Source of the DNA: Blastococcus litoris
Lineage (GTDB): Bacteria; Actinomycetota; Actinomycetes; Mycobacteriales; Geodermatophilaceae
Direction of reading: 5' to 3'
DNA: 64,000 bases
Assembly: GCF_003075095.1 (NCBI RefSeq)
Contig: NZ_QCZF01000001.1
Span: 62,001-126,000 of the forward strand
The notes beneath the pieces were generated by a model. That model made no database searches. It was not told where the DNA came from and saw only the letters and a list, made by a program, of their open reading frames with translations. Below, piece after piece: positions 8,743 through 16,773 of the stretch. How positions within the stretch are numbered: position 1 is the stretch's first letter; each line of letters opens with the position of its first letter. The position numbers and the translations under genes are program-made.

Positions 8743-10185
8743 ATGAGTCTCACCGAGAAGCCCGAGCCGTTGCCGTCCGCCGTCATGAGCGACGCGGTGC
8801 TCGACACCCTCGTCCCGTCGTTCCCGGCCGGCGCGGTCGACGAGCTGCGCAGCCAGGTCCACGGCCCCGTGTACACCGCGGGCGACGACGGCATGGCCGC
8901 CGAGGTCGCCACCTGGAACGTGGCGATCCAGCACACCCCGGCCGTCGCCGTCGGCGCCACCTGCGCCGAGGACGTCGCCGCCGCCGTCTCCTGGGCCGTC
9001 GCGCACGACCTGCGCGTCGCCGTCCAGGCCACCGGCCACGGGCCGGTCAGCAACGCCGCCGGCTCGCTGATGATCACCACCCGGCGGATGCAGGGCACGA
9101 GCATCGACCCCGACCGGCGGGTGGCGCGGGTCGAGGCCGGCGTGAAGTGGAAGAAGGTCCTCGAGGCCGCCGCCGACCACGGCCTCACCGGCCTGTGCGG
9201 CTCGACCTCCGACGTCGGCGTCGTCGGCTACACCCTGGGGGGCGGGATGGGCTCGCTCGGCCGCCGGTTCGGCTTCGCCGCCGACCACGTGCAGGCGGTC
9301 GAGATCGTCACCGCCGACGGCCGGCTGCGCCGCGCCTCCGCCGACAGCGAGCCCGAGCTCTTCTGGGCCGTCCGCGGCGGGAAGGGCAACTTCGGCATCG
9401 TCACCGCGATCGAGATCGACCTCGTGCCGGTCGGCTCCCTCTACGCCGGCGGGATCTTCTTCACCGCCGACGACGCCCCGGCGCTGCTGCACCGCTTCCG
9501 CCAGTGGGCGCCGACGCTGCCCGAGGAGGTCGGGACGTCGATCGCCATCATGCGGATGCCCCCGCTGGAGGAGCTGCCCCCGCCGCTGCGCGGGCAGACC
9601 GTCGTCCACCTCCGCTACGCCTACTCGGGCACCGACCACGCCGAGGCCGAGAAGCTGCTCTCCCCGATGAAGATCGCGGGCACCATCGTCATGGGCTACG
9701 TCGGGCCGATCCGGACCGACGAGATGGACTCCATCCACATGGACCCGGTCGACCCCATGCCGGCCTGGGAGAAGGGCCTGCTGCTCGGGGAGCTGCCCGC
9801 GGAGGCCGTCGACGCCCTGCTCGCCGCCGCCGGGCCGCAGGTCGAGATCCCGATCATCATGGCCGAGATCCGGCTCATGGGCGGGGCGCTCGCCCGGCCG
9901 CCCAAGGTCCCGAACGCGGTGGCGGGGCGCAGCGGCGCGTTCGCCGTCGAGGTGGTCGGCCCGGCCATCCCGGAGCTCGCGCACGTCGTGCCGATGATCG
10001 GCAAGGGCGTCCTCGGTGCGCTGGCCCCGTGGCGGGCGCCGGAGACGATGGTCAACTTCCTGGGCGAGGTGACCGGCCCCGAGGAGGTGGCGGCCGCCTA
10101 CCTGCCGGAGACCATCGAGCGGCTGCGCGCGATCAAGGCCCAGCTCGACCCGGCCGGCGTCTTCTCCTTCGGCTACGCGATCTGA
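8743..10185 (+). CDS. FAD-binding (BBE-like) oxidoreductase
   Basis: 480-aa flavoenzyme of the PCMH/berberine-bridge-enzyme-like oxidase superfamily. It starts MSLTEKPEP at an ATG nine bases after AGAGGAAAG. The N-terminal FAD domain contains QATGHGPVS with His99, the residue usually linked to FAD in this family, and the stretch LCGSTSDVGVVGYTLGGGMG containing Cys152 near where a second covalent link occurs in bicovalent members. The C-terminus LDPAGVFSFGYAI corresponds to the BBE domain. Substrate unknown; family members oxidise sugars, alcohols or alkaloids. Divergent from the SARP gene, which may control it (inference from position). Confidence 0.88.
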   Translation: MSLTEKPEPLPSAVMSDAVLDTLVPSFPAGAVDELRSQVHGPVYTAGDDGMAAEVATWNVAIQHTPAVAVGATCAEDVAAAVSWAVAHDLRVAVQATGHGPVSNAAGSLMITTRRMQGTSIDPDRRVARVEAGVKWKKVLEAAADHGLTGLCGSTSDVGVVGYTLGGGMGSLGRRFGFAADHVQAVEIVTADGRLRRASADSEPELFWAVRGGKGNFGIVTAIEIDLVPVGSLYAGGIFFTADDAPALLHRFRQWAPTLPEEVGTSIAIMRMPPLEELPPPLRGQTVVHLRYAYSGTDHAEAEKLLSPMKIAGTIVMGYVGPIRTDEMDSIHMDPVDPMPAWEKGLLLGELPAEAVDALLAAAGPQVEIPIIMAEIRLMGGALARPPKVPNAVAGRSGAFAVEVVGPAIPELAHVVPMIGKGVLGALAPWRAPETMVNFLGEVTGPEEVAAAYLPETIERLRAIKAQLDPAGVFSFGYAI

Positions 10186-10209
10186 GCACCGCCTCCGGAG
10201 ACACCCTGC

Positions 10210-10244
10210 GGCGCCGCGGACCCCTGACCCAGGTCCGCGGCGCC
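10210..10244. terminator. bidirectional terminator
   Basis: GGCGCCGCGGACC pairs perfectly over 13 bp with GGTCCGCGGCGCC across a 9-nt loop, centred between the stops of two convergent FAD-oxidase genes. Confidence 0.75.
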
Positions 10245-10250
10245 GACGCG

Positions 10251-11912
10251 TCACTCCGGGAGCAGGACGCCCGGGTTGCAGATGCCGTTGGGGTCCAGCC
10301 GCTCCTTGACCGCGCGCAGCACCTCGACGCCGAGCGGGCCGACCTCGCGCTCCATCCAGGGGCGGTGGTCGGCCCCGACCGCGTGGTGGTGGGTGAGCGT
10401 CCCGCCCGCCCCCAGCAGCGCGTCGGTCGCGGCGCGCTTGCCGGTGAGCCACTGCTGGATGGGCAGCGCGTCGTCGCGGTCGGCCAGCACCGTCACGTAC
10501 AGCGAGGCGCCGGTCGGGTAGCCGTGCGACACGTGGCTCATGATCAGCGGACGTCGTCCCTCGCGGGTCAGCGAGTCGCGCAGCGCCCGGCGCACGGCGT
10601 CGTAGACGGTGGGCAGCGCGCTCCAGGTGGCCGCGGTCTCGAGGGTCTCGACCAGCAGGCCGCCGTCCAGGAGCCGGTCGCGCAGGTAGGGAGCGTGGAA
10701 CCGGTTCTTCTTCCACGACTGGGCGACCTTCGTGCCCAGCCGGATCGCGCCGCCGTCGCGCAGCAGCGAGGCGGCGGCCTTCTCCCGGGCGCGGACCATC
10801 GCCGGCAGGCCCTCCCACCCCAGCAGGAGCAGGCAGCCGTCGGCGTGGCCGCGCGCCCTGAGGCTGCCGCGCAGCAGCTTCGCTCCGGTGCCGGACGCCA
10901 TGAGCAGGTTGGCGCGGGTCTCGTCGGCGTCCGACAACCGGACGATGTCGGGCAGCAGGTCGTGCCGCGCGAGCTGCTGCAGCGCCGCCAGCCCGGCCGC
11001 CCACGACCGGAACGACCAGCCCTCGTAGGTCCCGGTGGCCGGCTTGGGCCGGACCCGCAGCGTGAGCTCGGTGATGATCCCCAGCGTCCCCTCCGAGCCC
11101 AGCGCCAGGCCGAGCAGATCGGGACCGGCCGCCGTGGCCGGCGGGTGGCCCAGCTCCAGGACGCCGGACGGCGTGGCCAGCGTCAGCCCGGCGACCAGCT
11201 CGTCGAAGCGGCCCACGCCGGTGCTGTTCTGGCCGGCCGACCGGGTGGCGGCGTACCCGCCGAGCGTGGCGAACTCCCAGCTCTGCGGCAGGTGGCCGAA
11301 GGTGAGCCCCTTCTCGTCGAGGGCCTGCTCCAGCGTCGGTCCGCGCATGCCCGGGCCGACGGTCACCAGCGACGACGGCACGTCGAGGGACTGCACCGAC
11401 GCCATCCGCCCCAGGTCGACCGCGATCGACGGCCGGTCGTCGGGGTCGACGCCGGCCAGCCCGCCGACGACGCTCGTCCCGCCGCCGAAGGGGACGACGA
11501 CGATGCCGAGCTCGCTGCACGCGGCGAGCAGCGCGGCCGTCTCCTCGGTGGTGCCGGGCAGGACGACGGCGTCCGGGGCGTCGGAGGCGTCGCCCTCGCG
11601 GCGGCGCAGCAGGTCGAGGTAGCTCTTGCCCCCGGCCCGGCGCAGGCGGGACTCGCGGTCGGTGCGGACGTTGTCCTCGCCCAGCAGCCCGACCAGGCGG
11701 GTGCGTGCCTCGTCGGGCAGCCGGCTCGGTGCCAGCTGGATGTCGTCGACGGCGACCGGCCGGGTGGGCCGCGGGGACCAGCCCAGCTCGCGGCTCAGGT
11801 AGCGGCGGGCGGCCTTCGGCAGCGTGCCGTCGAGGCCGCCGTCGGTCCCGCTGGACGGCGCGGGGTCGGCCGGACCCCAGCCCTGGATCGTCAGTTCCGG
11901 CTGCGTTGCCAC
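10251..11912 (-). CDS. FAD-binding oxidase of the alkyl-DHAP-synthase-like (AGPS) family
   Basis: 553-aa protein starting VATQPELTIQGWG (GTG); an ATG eight codons upstream is possible. The PCMH-type FAD domain shows VVPFGGGTSVVGG and LGLALGSEGTLGIITELTLRV, and the C-terminal oxidase domain ends HHHAVGADH ... LDPNGICNPGVLL, typical of alkyldihydroxyacetonephosphate-synthase-like and D-lactate/glycolate-oxidase-like enzymes. Divergent from glpD with a 35-bp gap. An AGPS homologue next to a glycerol-3-phosphate dehydrogenase suggests glycerophospholipid or ether-lipid-type metabolism, although actinobacterial ether-lipid synthesis by this route is not established. Confidence 0.85.
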   Translation of the reverse strand: MATQPELTIQGWGPADPAPSSGTDGGLDGTLPKAARRYLSRELGWSPRPTRPVAVDDIQLAPSRLPDEARTRLVGLLGEDNVRTDRESRLRRAGGKSYLDLLRRREGDASDAPDAVVLPGTTEETAALLAACSELGIVVVPFGGGTSVVGGLAGVDPDDRPSIAVDLGRMASVQSLDVPSSLVTVGPGMRGPTLEQALDEKGLTFGHLPQSWEFATLGGYAATRSAGQNSTGVGRFDELVAGLTLATPSGVLELGHPPATAAGPDLLGLALGSEGTLGIITELTLRVRPKPATGTYEGWSFRSWAAGLAALQQLARHDLLPDIVRLSDADETRANLLMASGTGAKLLRGSLRARGHADGCLLLLGWEGLPAMVRAREKAAASLLRDGGAIRLGTKVAQSWKKNRFHAPYLRDRLLDGGLLVETLETAATWSALPTVYDAVRRALRDSLTREGRRPLIMSHVSHGYPTGASLYVTVLADRDDALPIQQWLTGKRAATDALLGAGGTLTHHHAVGADHRPWMEREVGPLGVEVLRAVKERLDPNGICNPGVLLPE

Positions 11913-11947
11913 GGCTACAGTCTGCCGGTGCCGCATCCGGAGCGATC

Positions 11948-13468
11948 ATGGTGACCGCCTCGCTGCCCGGGACGCTCTCCCCGGCCCGGCGGGCGCAGGA
12001 ACTCGACGGGCTCGACGGCAGCGCTGTCGACGTCGTCGTCGTGGGTGCCGGGGTGACAGGTGCCGGCGTGGCCCTGGACGCCGCGAGCCGCGGGCTGTCC
12101 GTCGTCCTGCTGGAGCGCGCCGACCTGGCCGCGGGCACGAGCCGCTGGTCGTCGAAGCTGGTGCACGGCGGGCTGCGCTACCTGGCGCACGGGGAGATCG
12201 GGCTGGCGCGGGAGAGCGCCCGCGAGCGCGCGGTCCTGATGGGCTCGACCGCGCCGCACCTGGTGCGCCGGCTGCCCTTCCTGGTCCCGGACGCCGCCGG
12301 CCGCGACGTGACCGCCCTCGCCGAGGCCGGGGGCCGGGCGGCGGACCTCATCCGGCGGTCGGTCCCCGGTGGTCGCGGCTCGCTGCCGTCGACGCGGCGG
12401 GTGTCGCCGGACGAGGTGTCCCGCCTGGTGCCGGGGGTGCGGTCCGGTCGCGGCGGCGTCGTCTTCTGGGACGGGCAGCTCGTGGACGACGCCCGGCTGG
12501 TCGTGGCGCTGGCCCGCACCGCCGCGGCCTACGGGGCGCGGGTGCTGACCGGCGCCGAGGTCACCGGCGTGGACGGCGGCGAGGTGCACGTGGCCGTCGA
12601 CGGTTCGCCTCTGTCGCTGCGGGCCGGCGTCGTCGTGAACGCGGCCGGGGTCTGGGCGCAGCGGCTGTCGCCGTCGATCCGGCTGGTGCCCTCGCGCGGG
12701 TCGCACCTCGTCGTCCCGGGGTCGGTGCTCGGCTCGCCGTCGGCGGCGCTCACCGTGCCGCTGCCCGGGTCCCGCTCCCGATACGTCTTCGCGCTGCCGC
12801 AGGCCGACGGGCTGGTCTACCTGGGGCTCACCGACGAGCCGGTCGAGGGTCCGGTGCCCGACGACGACCCGGTGCCGAGCGACGCCGAGGTGGCGCAGCT
12901 GCTGGGGACGGTGAACCAGGTGCTGGCGCAGCCGCTCACCCGCGCGGACCTCGTGGGCGCCTACGCCGGGCTGCGCCCGCTCGTGCTGCCCGCGTCCGCG
13001 GGTGCCGGACCGGGGGACGCGACCGCCGACCTCTCCCGCAAGCACCTGCTGCAGTGGGACGGAACGGTCCTCTCGGTGGTGGGCGGCAAGCTCACCACCT
13101 ACCGGGCGATGGCGGAGGACGCGGTCGACGCGGTGGTGGAGCGCCTCGGCCGGGGCGCAGTGCGGTCGCCGACCGCCCGGTTGCCGCTGCTCGGCGCGGC
13201 GCCGCGGCCCGCGCTGGAGCGGGTGGCCGCGCCGCAGCGCCTGGTGGCGCGGTACGGGACCGAGGCGCCGGCGGTCGAGGCACTGGGCCCGGCCGCCGTG
13301 GTGGCCGGCCGGCCGGAGACCGTGGGGGAGTTGCGCTTCGCCGTCCGGTACGAGGGGGCCAGGACGGTGGCCGACCTGCTGGACCGGCGCACGCGGATCG
13401 GGCTGGTGCCGGCCGATCGCGAGCGCGCCGTCGCTGCGGCGGAGGACGTGCTCGCGGCCGAGCTCTGA
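11948..13468 (+). CDS. glpD: FAD-dependent glycerol-3-phosphate dehydrogenase
   Basis: 506-aa membrane-associated flavoprotein converting sn-glycerol 3-phosphate to dihydroxyacetone phosphate and feeding electrons to quinone. The dinucleotide-binding motif VVVGAGVTGAG lies at about 31-40. Family signatures follow: SSKLVHGGLRYL, DARLVVALARTA, NAAGVWA, SRGSHLVVP and GGKLTTYRAMAEDAVD. ATG start with no clear ribosome site; TACAGT at 11915-11920 could be its -10 element. Divergent from the AGPS-like gene, with promoters necessarily overlapping in the short gap. Confidence 0.92.
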   Translation: MVTASLPGTLSPARRAQELDGLDGSAVDVVVVGAGVTGAGVALDAASRGLSVVLLERADLAAGTSRWSSKLVHGGLRYLAHGEIGLARESARERAVLMGSTAPHLVRRLPFLVPDAAGRDVTALAEAGGRAADLIRRSVPGGRGSLPSTRRVSPDEVSRLVPGVRSGRGGVVFWDGQLVDDARLVVALARTAAAYGARVLTGAEVTGVDGGEVHVAVDGSPLSLRAGVVVNAAGVWAQRLSPSIRLVPSRGSHLVVPGSVLGSPSAALTVPLPGSRSRYVFALPQADGLVYLGLTDEPVEGPVPDDDPVPSDAEVAQLLGTVNQVLAQPLTRADLVGAYAGLRPLVLPASAGAGPGDATADLSRKHLLQWDGTVLSVVGGKLTTYRAMAEDAVDAVVERLGRGAVRSPTARLPLLGAAPRPALERVAAPQRLVARYGTEAPAVEALGPAAVVAGRPETVGELRFAVRYEGARTVADLLDRRTRIGLVPADRERAVAAAEDVLAAEL

Positions 13469-13539
13469 CCCACCGCGGCGTCGTCCCGCTGTATGGGAAG
13501 AAGGTTCCGCTGGCTGGGACGGCGGAGTAGGACTGCCCC

Positions 13540-14334
13540 GTGGACACGTACACGCACGGGCACGCCGACTCCGTCCTGCAGTCGCACCGCTGGCGCACGG
13601 TGGAGAACTCCGCCGCCTACCTGGCCCCGGCTCTCCGGCCGGGCCTCGACCTGCTGGACGTCGGCTGCGGACCCGGCACGATCACCGTCGACCTCGCCGA
13701 GCGCGTCGCTCCCGGTCGCGTCCTCGGCATCGACGTCTCGGCCGACCCGCTGGCGGAGGCGCGGGCCGCGGCGGAGCGCGCCGGTGTGGCGGTCACCTTC
13801 GAGGTCGGGGACGTCTACGCGCTCGCGGCGGAGGACGACAGCTTCGACGTCGTGCACGCCCACCAGGTGCTGCAGCACCTCACGGACCCGGTGGCCGCGC
13901 TGCGCGAGATGGCGCGCGTGTGCCGCCCCGGCGGCGTCGTCGCGGTGCGCGACGTCGACTACGGCGCGTTCGTCACCTTCCCGGCGGACCCGGGTCTCGA
14001 CGTGTGGCTGGACCTCTACCACCGGGTCGCACGGGCCAACGGCGCCGAACCCGACGCCGGCCGGCGGCTGCTGTCGTGGGCGCACGCCGCCGGGCTCCGC
14101 GACGTCACGGCGTCGGCCACCACCTACTGCTACGCCTCGCCGGAGGAGCGGCAGTGGTGGGGGCGGTCGTGGGCCGGCCGGGCGACGTCGTCGGCGTTCG
14201 CCGAGCAGGCGCTCCGCTACGGCCTCGCGACCCAGGAGGAGCTGGACGAGATCGCCGCGGCCTGGCGGCGCTGGTCCGAGGACGACGACGGCTGGCTCGG
14301 CATGCTGCACGGCGAACTCCTCATCCGGGTCTGA
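13540..14334 (+). CDS. class I SAM-dependent methyltransferase
   Basis: 264-aa cytosolic methyltransferase with SAM-binding motif I DVGCGPGTI (40-48), acidic motif VLGIDVSADPL, motif II FDVVHAHQVLQHL and motif III CRPGGVVAVRD. Close to UbiE/methyltransferase-11 proteins; substrate not determinable. GTG start seven bases after AGGA. Followed by the TMEM175-like gene, which appears to have its own promoter. Confidence 0.87.
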   Translation: MDTYTHGHADSVLQSHRWRTVENSAAYLAPALRPGLDLLDVGCGPGTITVDLAERVAPGRVLGIDVSADPLAEARAAAERAGVAVTFEVGDVYALAAEDDSFDVVHAHQVLQHLTDPVAALREMARVCRPGGVVAVRDVDYGAFVTFPADPGLDVWLDLYHRVARANGAEPDAGRRLLSWAHAAGLRDVTASATTYCYASPEERQWWGRSWAGRATSSAFAEQALRYGLATQEELDEIAAAWRRWSEDDDGWLGMLHGELLIRV

Positions 14335-14364
14335 CCGGAGGGGCACAGTGGCCACGACGGCCCC

Positions 14365-14370
14365 TACGCT
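14365..14370 (+). promoter_or_regulatory. -10 element of a probable leaderless promoter
   Basis: TACGCT lies eight bases before the ATG of the TMEM175-like gene, and there is no Shine-Dalgarno sequence. A TANNNT hexamer at this distance is typical of leaderless actinobacterial mRNAs. Confidence 0.5.
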
Positions 14371-14378
14371 CGCGGCGC

Positions 14379-14996
14379 ATGGAAGGTGAGGCCCCGAGCC
14401 GGGACGTGACGCGGCTGGTCAACCTGAGCGACGCGGTCGTCGCGATCGCGGCCACGCTGCTGGTGCTGCCGCTGGTCGACCAGATCGACTCGATGCCCGG
14501 CGCGACCGTGGCGGAGATGCTCGGCGCGGCCGGCCAGCAGTTCGCCGCGTTCGTCCTGAGCTTCGTCGTCGTCGGCCGGTTCTGGCTGATCCACCACTCG
14601 GTGTTCAACGGCGTCCGCGAGATGACCGGCACGCTGTTCTGGCTCAACCTGGTGTGGCTGATCGGCATCGTCTTCCTGCCGTACCCGACCGAGCTCATCG
14701 GCGTGGTCGAGACCGACGACGTCTGGGCGCCGGTCGTCTACATCGGGACGCTCGCGGTCACGACGCTCGCCGGGATCGCCATGGACGCCGTCATCGCGCG
14801 GTCGCCGGAGCTCCGCGTCCCCGGCGCGGCCGTGCGCGACGACCTCGTACCTGGCCTGGTCACCGCCGGGACGATGCTGGTCGCGCTCGTCATCGCGCTG
14901 GTCCTCCCGGCCGTCGGCATGTGGTCGCTGCTGCTGCTCGTCATCTCCCCGCTGGTCGTCCGGCTGCTGTCCCGGCGCCGTCGCGCGGTCGCCTGA
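14379..14996 (+). CDS. TMEM175/DUF1211-family membrane protein
   Basis: 205-aa integral membrane protein of the TMEM175 (DUF1211) family, bacterial members of which can form potassium channels. After RDVTR comes the family signature around the first helix, here NLSDAVVAIAATLLVLPL in place of the usual FSDAVFAIAITLL; Phe of the FSD motif is replaced by Leu. WLIHHSVFNGV, the loop before further helices, also fits. About six hydrophobic segments and an Arg-rich tail. Channel activity is inference. A terminator hairpin follows the stop. Confidence 0.82.
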   Translation: MEGEAPSRDVTRLVNLSDAVVAIAATLLVLPLVDQIDSMPGATVAEMLGAAGQQFAAFVLSFVVVGRFWLIHHSVFNGVREMTGTLFWLNLVWLIGIVFLPYPTELIGVVETDDVWAPVVYIGTLAVTTLAGIAMDAVIARSPELRVPGAAVRDDLVPGLVTAGTMLVALVIALVLPAVGMWSLLLLVISPLVVRLLSRRRRAVA

Positions 14997-15009
14997 GGGT
15001 GGGCGCCGA

Positions 15010-15038
15010 TGCGCGGTTCCGGGCCCTGGAACCGCGCA
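15010..15038. terminator. terminator between convergent genes
   Basis: TGCGCGGTTCC pairs over 11 bp with GGAACCGCGCA across a 7-nt loop, between the stops of the TMEM175-like gene and the TipA-like gene; flanking GGGTG/CACCC can extend it. Confidence 0.65.
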
Positions 15039-15052
15039 CCAGCGCACCCTGA

Positions 15053-15805
15053 TCAGCCCTGCCGGGCGGCGTTGGCCTGGACGGCGGTGCTCACGTACTG
15101 CGCGAGCCCGGGTGCCATGGCCTCGTAGGTGGCGGTGAACCGCTCGTCCTCGACGTACATCCGGCCGAGACCGGCGTGCATCTCGGGCGAGCACGCGTAG
15201 AACCACCGGCTGATCGACTGCCGGTGCGCCTCGGCCACGTCCATCGCCTCGGCGGACTCGGCTGCCGCCCCGGACTGCATCGCGCGGACGAAGCGGGTGC
15301 CGATCTCCTCCTGCTCGGCCTTGATCCGGACCCAGTCCTCCTTGGAGTACGCCGCGGTCTTCCGCTTCGACTCCGCGTAGGCGTCGGTGTCCCCCCAGCG
15401 CTCCTCGACCTCCGCGTCGTACTGCGCCGGGTCGTGCTCGCCGAACACCTCGAACCGCTCCTCCGGGGTCAGTGCGATCCCCATCGACCGTGCCTCCATC
15501 TCCTTCTCGACGGCCGCGACCATGGCCGACGTCCGGTCCAGCCGGTCCCGCAGCAGCCGGTGCTGCCGGCGCAGGTGCGCCTCGGGATCGGCGGCCGGGT
15601 CGTCGAGCAGGGTCGCGACCTCCTCGAGGGGGAACCCGAGCTCGCGGTAGAGCAGCACCTGGTGCAGCCGGTCCAGATCGGCCGGCGCGTACTGCCGGTA
15701 GCCCGACGACGTCCGGCCGGACGGCGACAGCAGCCCGATCCGGTCGTAGTGGTGCAGCGTGCGCACCGTGACGCCGGCCAGTGCGGCGACCTCACCCACG
15801 TTCAT
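15053..15805 (-). CDS. TipA-type MerR-family transcriptional regulator
   Basis: 250-aa regulator. Residues 1-70 are a MerR winged helix (VGEVAALAGVTVRTLHHYDR, then GYRQYAPADLDRL), residues 75-110 a dimerisation coiled coil, and residues from about 125 a TipAS antibiotic-recognition domain (FGEHDPAQYDAEVEERWG). TipA proteins covalently sense thiopeptides and activate their own promoter and efflux genes. ATG behind GGAAGGAGGG. A perfect 7-3-7 inverted repeat sits between a -35 TTGACC and the -10, as expected for MerR autoregulation. Located downstream of the TMEM165-like gene in the same direction. Confidence 0.9.
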   Translation of the reverse strand: MNVGEVAALAGVTVRTLHHYDRIGLLSPSGRTSSGYRQYAPADLDRLHQVLLYRELGFPLEEVATLLDDPAADPEAHLRRQHRLLRDRLDRTSAMVAAVEKEMEARSMGIALTPEERFEVFGEHDPAQYDAEVEERWGDTDAYAESKRKTAAYSKEDWVRIKAEQEEIGTRFVRAMQSGAAAESAEAMDVAEAHRQSISRWFYACSPEMHAGLGRMYVEDERFTATYEAMAPGLAQYVSTAVQANAARQG

Positions 15806-15835
15806 CGCGGTCCCTCCTTCCTGTTGACGAGGAGA

Positions 15836-15866
15836 AGGGAACAGCCTGACGCAGCGTCAGGGTCAA
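15836..15866 (-). promoter_or_regulatory. MerR-type promoter/operator of the TipA-like gene
   Basis: On the minus strand TTGACC (15866-15861) is followed by a 19-bp spacer and TTCCCT (15841-15836). The spacer contains CCTGACG-CTG-CGTCAGG. The over-long 19-bp spacer filled by a dyad is the signature of promoters activated by MerR-family DNA distortion. Confidence 0.7.
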
Positions 15867-15874
15867 GGGCTTTC

Positions 15875-16468
15875 TCAGGCGAGCGCGCGGACCGTCTCGA
15901 TCGCCGCGACGACCGCGAACACGAGGAAGAGGCCGGCCGCCACCCGCCGGATGAGCGCGATCGGCAGCCGGTCGGCCAGCTTCTTGCCGAGGAACACCGC
16001 CAGCGCGGAGACGACGAGCAGGGCGGCCCAGGCGCCGATGAACACCGACAGCGGCTCGTCCAGGCGCGCGGCCAGGCCCGCGGTGGCCAGCTGCGAGAGG
16101 TCGCCCCACTCGGCGGCGAACAGGACGCCGAAGGAGATGGCGGCGACCCGGAAGAACGACGTCCCCTGCTTCGTCTCGTCGAGGTCCTCGTCCTCGGCGC
16201 CGCTGGTCGCGCTGCGCCACAGGACGATCGCGCCGACCAGGAAGAGCACCGCGACGATGCCGCTGACCAGCGCGTCCGGCAGGAGCGAGAGCAGCGAGCC
16301 GGCGGTGACCGCGATCGCCACCTGCAGGCCGAACGCCGCCCCGACGCCGACGAACACCGGCAGCGGTGGGAAGCGGGTGGCGAGCACGAGGCTGGCGAAC
16401 AGCGTCTTGTCCGGGAGCTCCACCGGGAGCACCAGGATGAACGCGGTCGCGATGACCGACAGGACCAC
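15875..16468 (-). CDS. TMEM165/GDT1 (UPF0016) family cation transporter, probable Mn exporter
   Basis: 197-aa membrane protein with the two inverted family repeats. The consensus E-x-G-D-K/R-(T/S) appears as ELPDKT (first repeat, Gly replaced by Pro) and EWGDLSQ (second repeat), each in a transmembrane helix and separated by a charged loop rich in Glu/Asp. Bacterial members such as MneA export manganese. GTG start (VVLSVIATAF) seven bases after GGAGGAG; the frame extends upstream through the riboswitch but that is not coding. A yybP-ykoY manganese riboswitch in its leader supports the Mn role. Confidence 0.9.
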   Translation of the reverse strand: MVLSVIATAFILVLPVELPDKTLFASLVLATRFPPLPVFVGVGAAFGLQVAIAVTAGSLLSLLPDALVSGIVAVLFLVGAIVLWRSATSGAEDEDLDETKQGTSFFRVAAISFGVLFAAEWGDLSQLATAGLAARLDEPLSVFIGAWAALLVVSALAVFLGKKLADRLPIALIRRVAAGLFLVFAVVAAIETVRALA

Positions 16469-16539
16469 GAGACGTCTCCTCCGCTGGGCGCCGCCGGGCG
16501 GAGTGCAGGCAGCCTCCGACCGGGCAGCGCAGGCTGCTG

Positions 16540-16645
16540 GTCGAAGGTCTCGCCCATCCACGCGAGGCGTGGACCCGCTGACCGGGCGGCCCCGGAGGGC
16601 GCGCCAGCATGTCGACCAGCGGACGGGGGGCTACTCCCCTTCGGC
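16540..16645 (-). promoter_or_regulatory. yybP-ykoY (manganese) riboswitch
   Basis: The minus strand shows the conserved blocks in order: GAAGGGGAGTAG (ending 16631), GTCGACATGCTGG (16616-16604), and GGCGAGACCTTCG (16554-16542). The outer GAAGG and CCTTC pair to form P1. These are the two Mn-binding internal-loop blocks and closing helix of yybP-ykoY aptamers. It sits in the leader of a TMEM165/GDT1 gene, the most common partner of this riboswitch. Mn binding would be expected to switch expression on. Confidence 0.85.
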
Positions 16646-16649
16646 GACG

Positions 16650-16655
16650 AGAGTA
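16650..16655 (-). promoter_or_regulatory. -10 element for the riboswitch transcript
   Basis: TACTCT on the minus strand lies just ahead of the first conserved riboswitch block, placing the transcription start at or next to the aptamer's P1 strand. A TGACTG sequence 19-20 bases upstream could be a weak -35. Confidence 0.4.
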
Positions 16656-16773
16656 GCGGGCGACATCGGCTGCGCAGTCATCGAGCCGGCGTTAGCCTCC
16701 GCACATGCCGTTCCGTTGACGCCCGTCCCCGAACGCACTCCCGCCCGCCGCCCGGCCGCTCGCCCGCCTGGCG

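Larger units (their letters stand above)
16469..16773. other. 305-bp intergenic region with Mn riboswitch leader and divergent promoters
   Basis: The left part is the transcribed leader of the TMEM165-like gene with the riboswitch and, nearer the gene, a region able to fold the ribosome site into a stem. The right part contains the divergent promoters and a four-codon frame (ATG at 16705, TGA at 16717) preceded by TAGCCT. No further gene is seen. Confidence 0.6.

Noticed and set aside
5252-8743. 1163-codon plus-strand open frame opposite the SARP gene
   Set aside because: Gln/Arg/Gly/Pro-rich, no domain, entirely antisense to a gene with winged-helix, Walker and TPR motifs.
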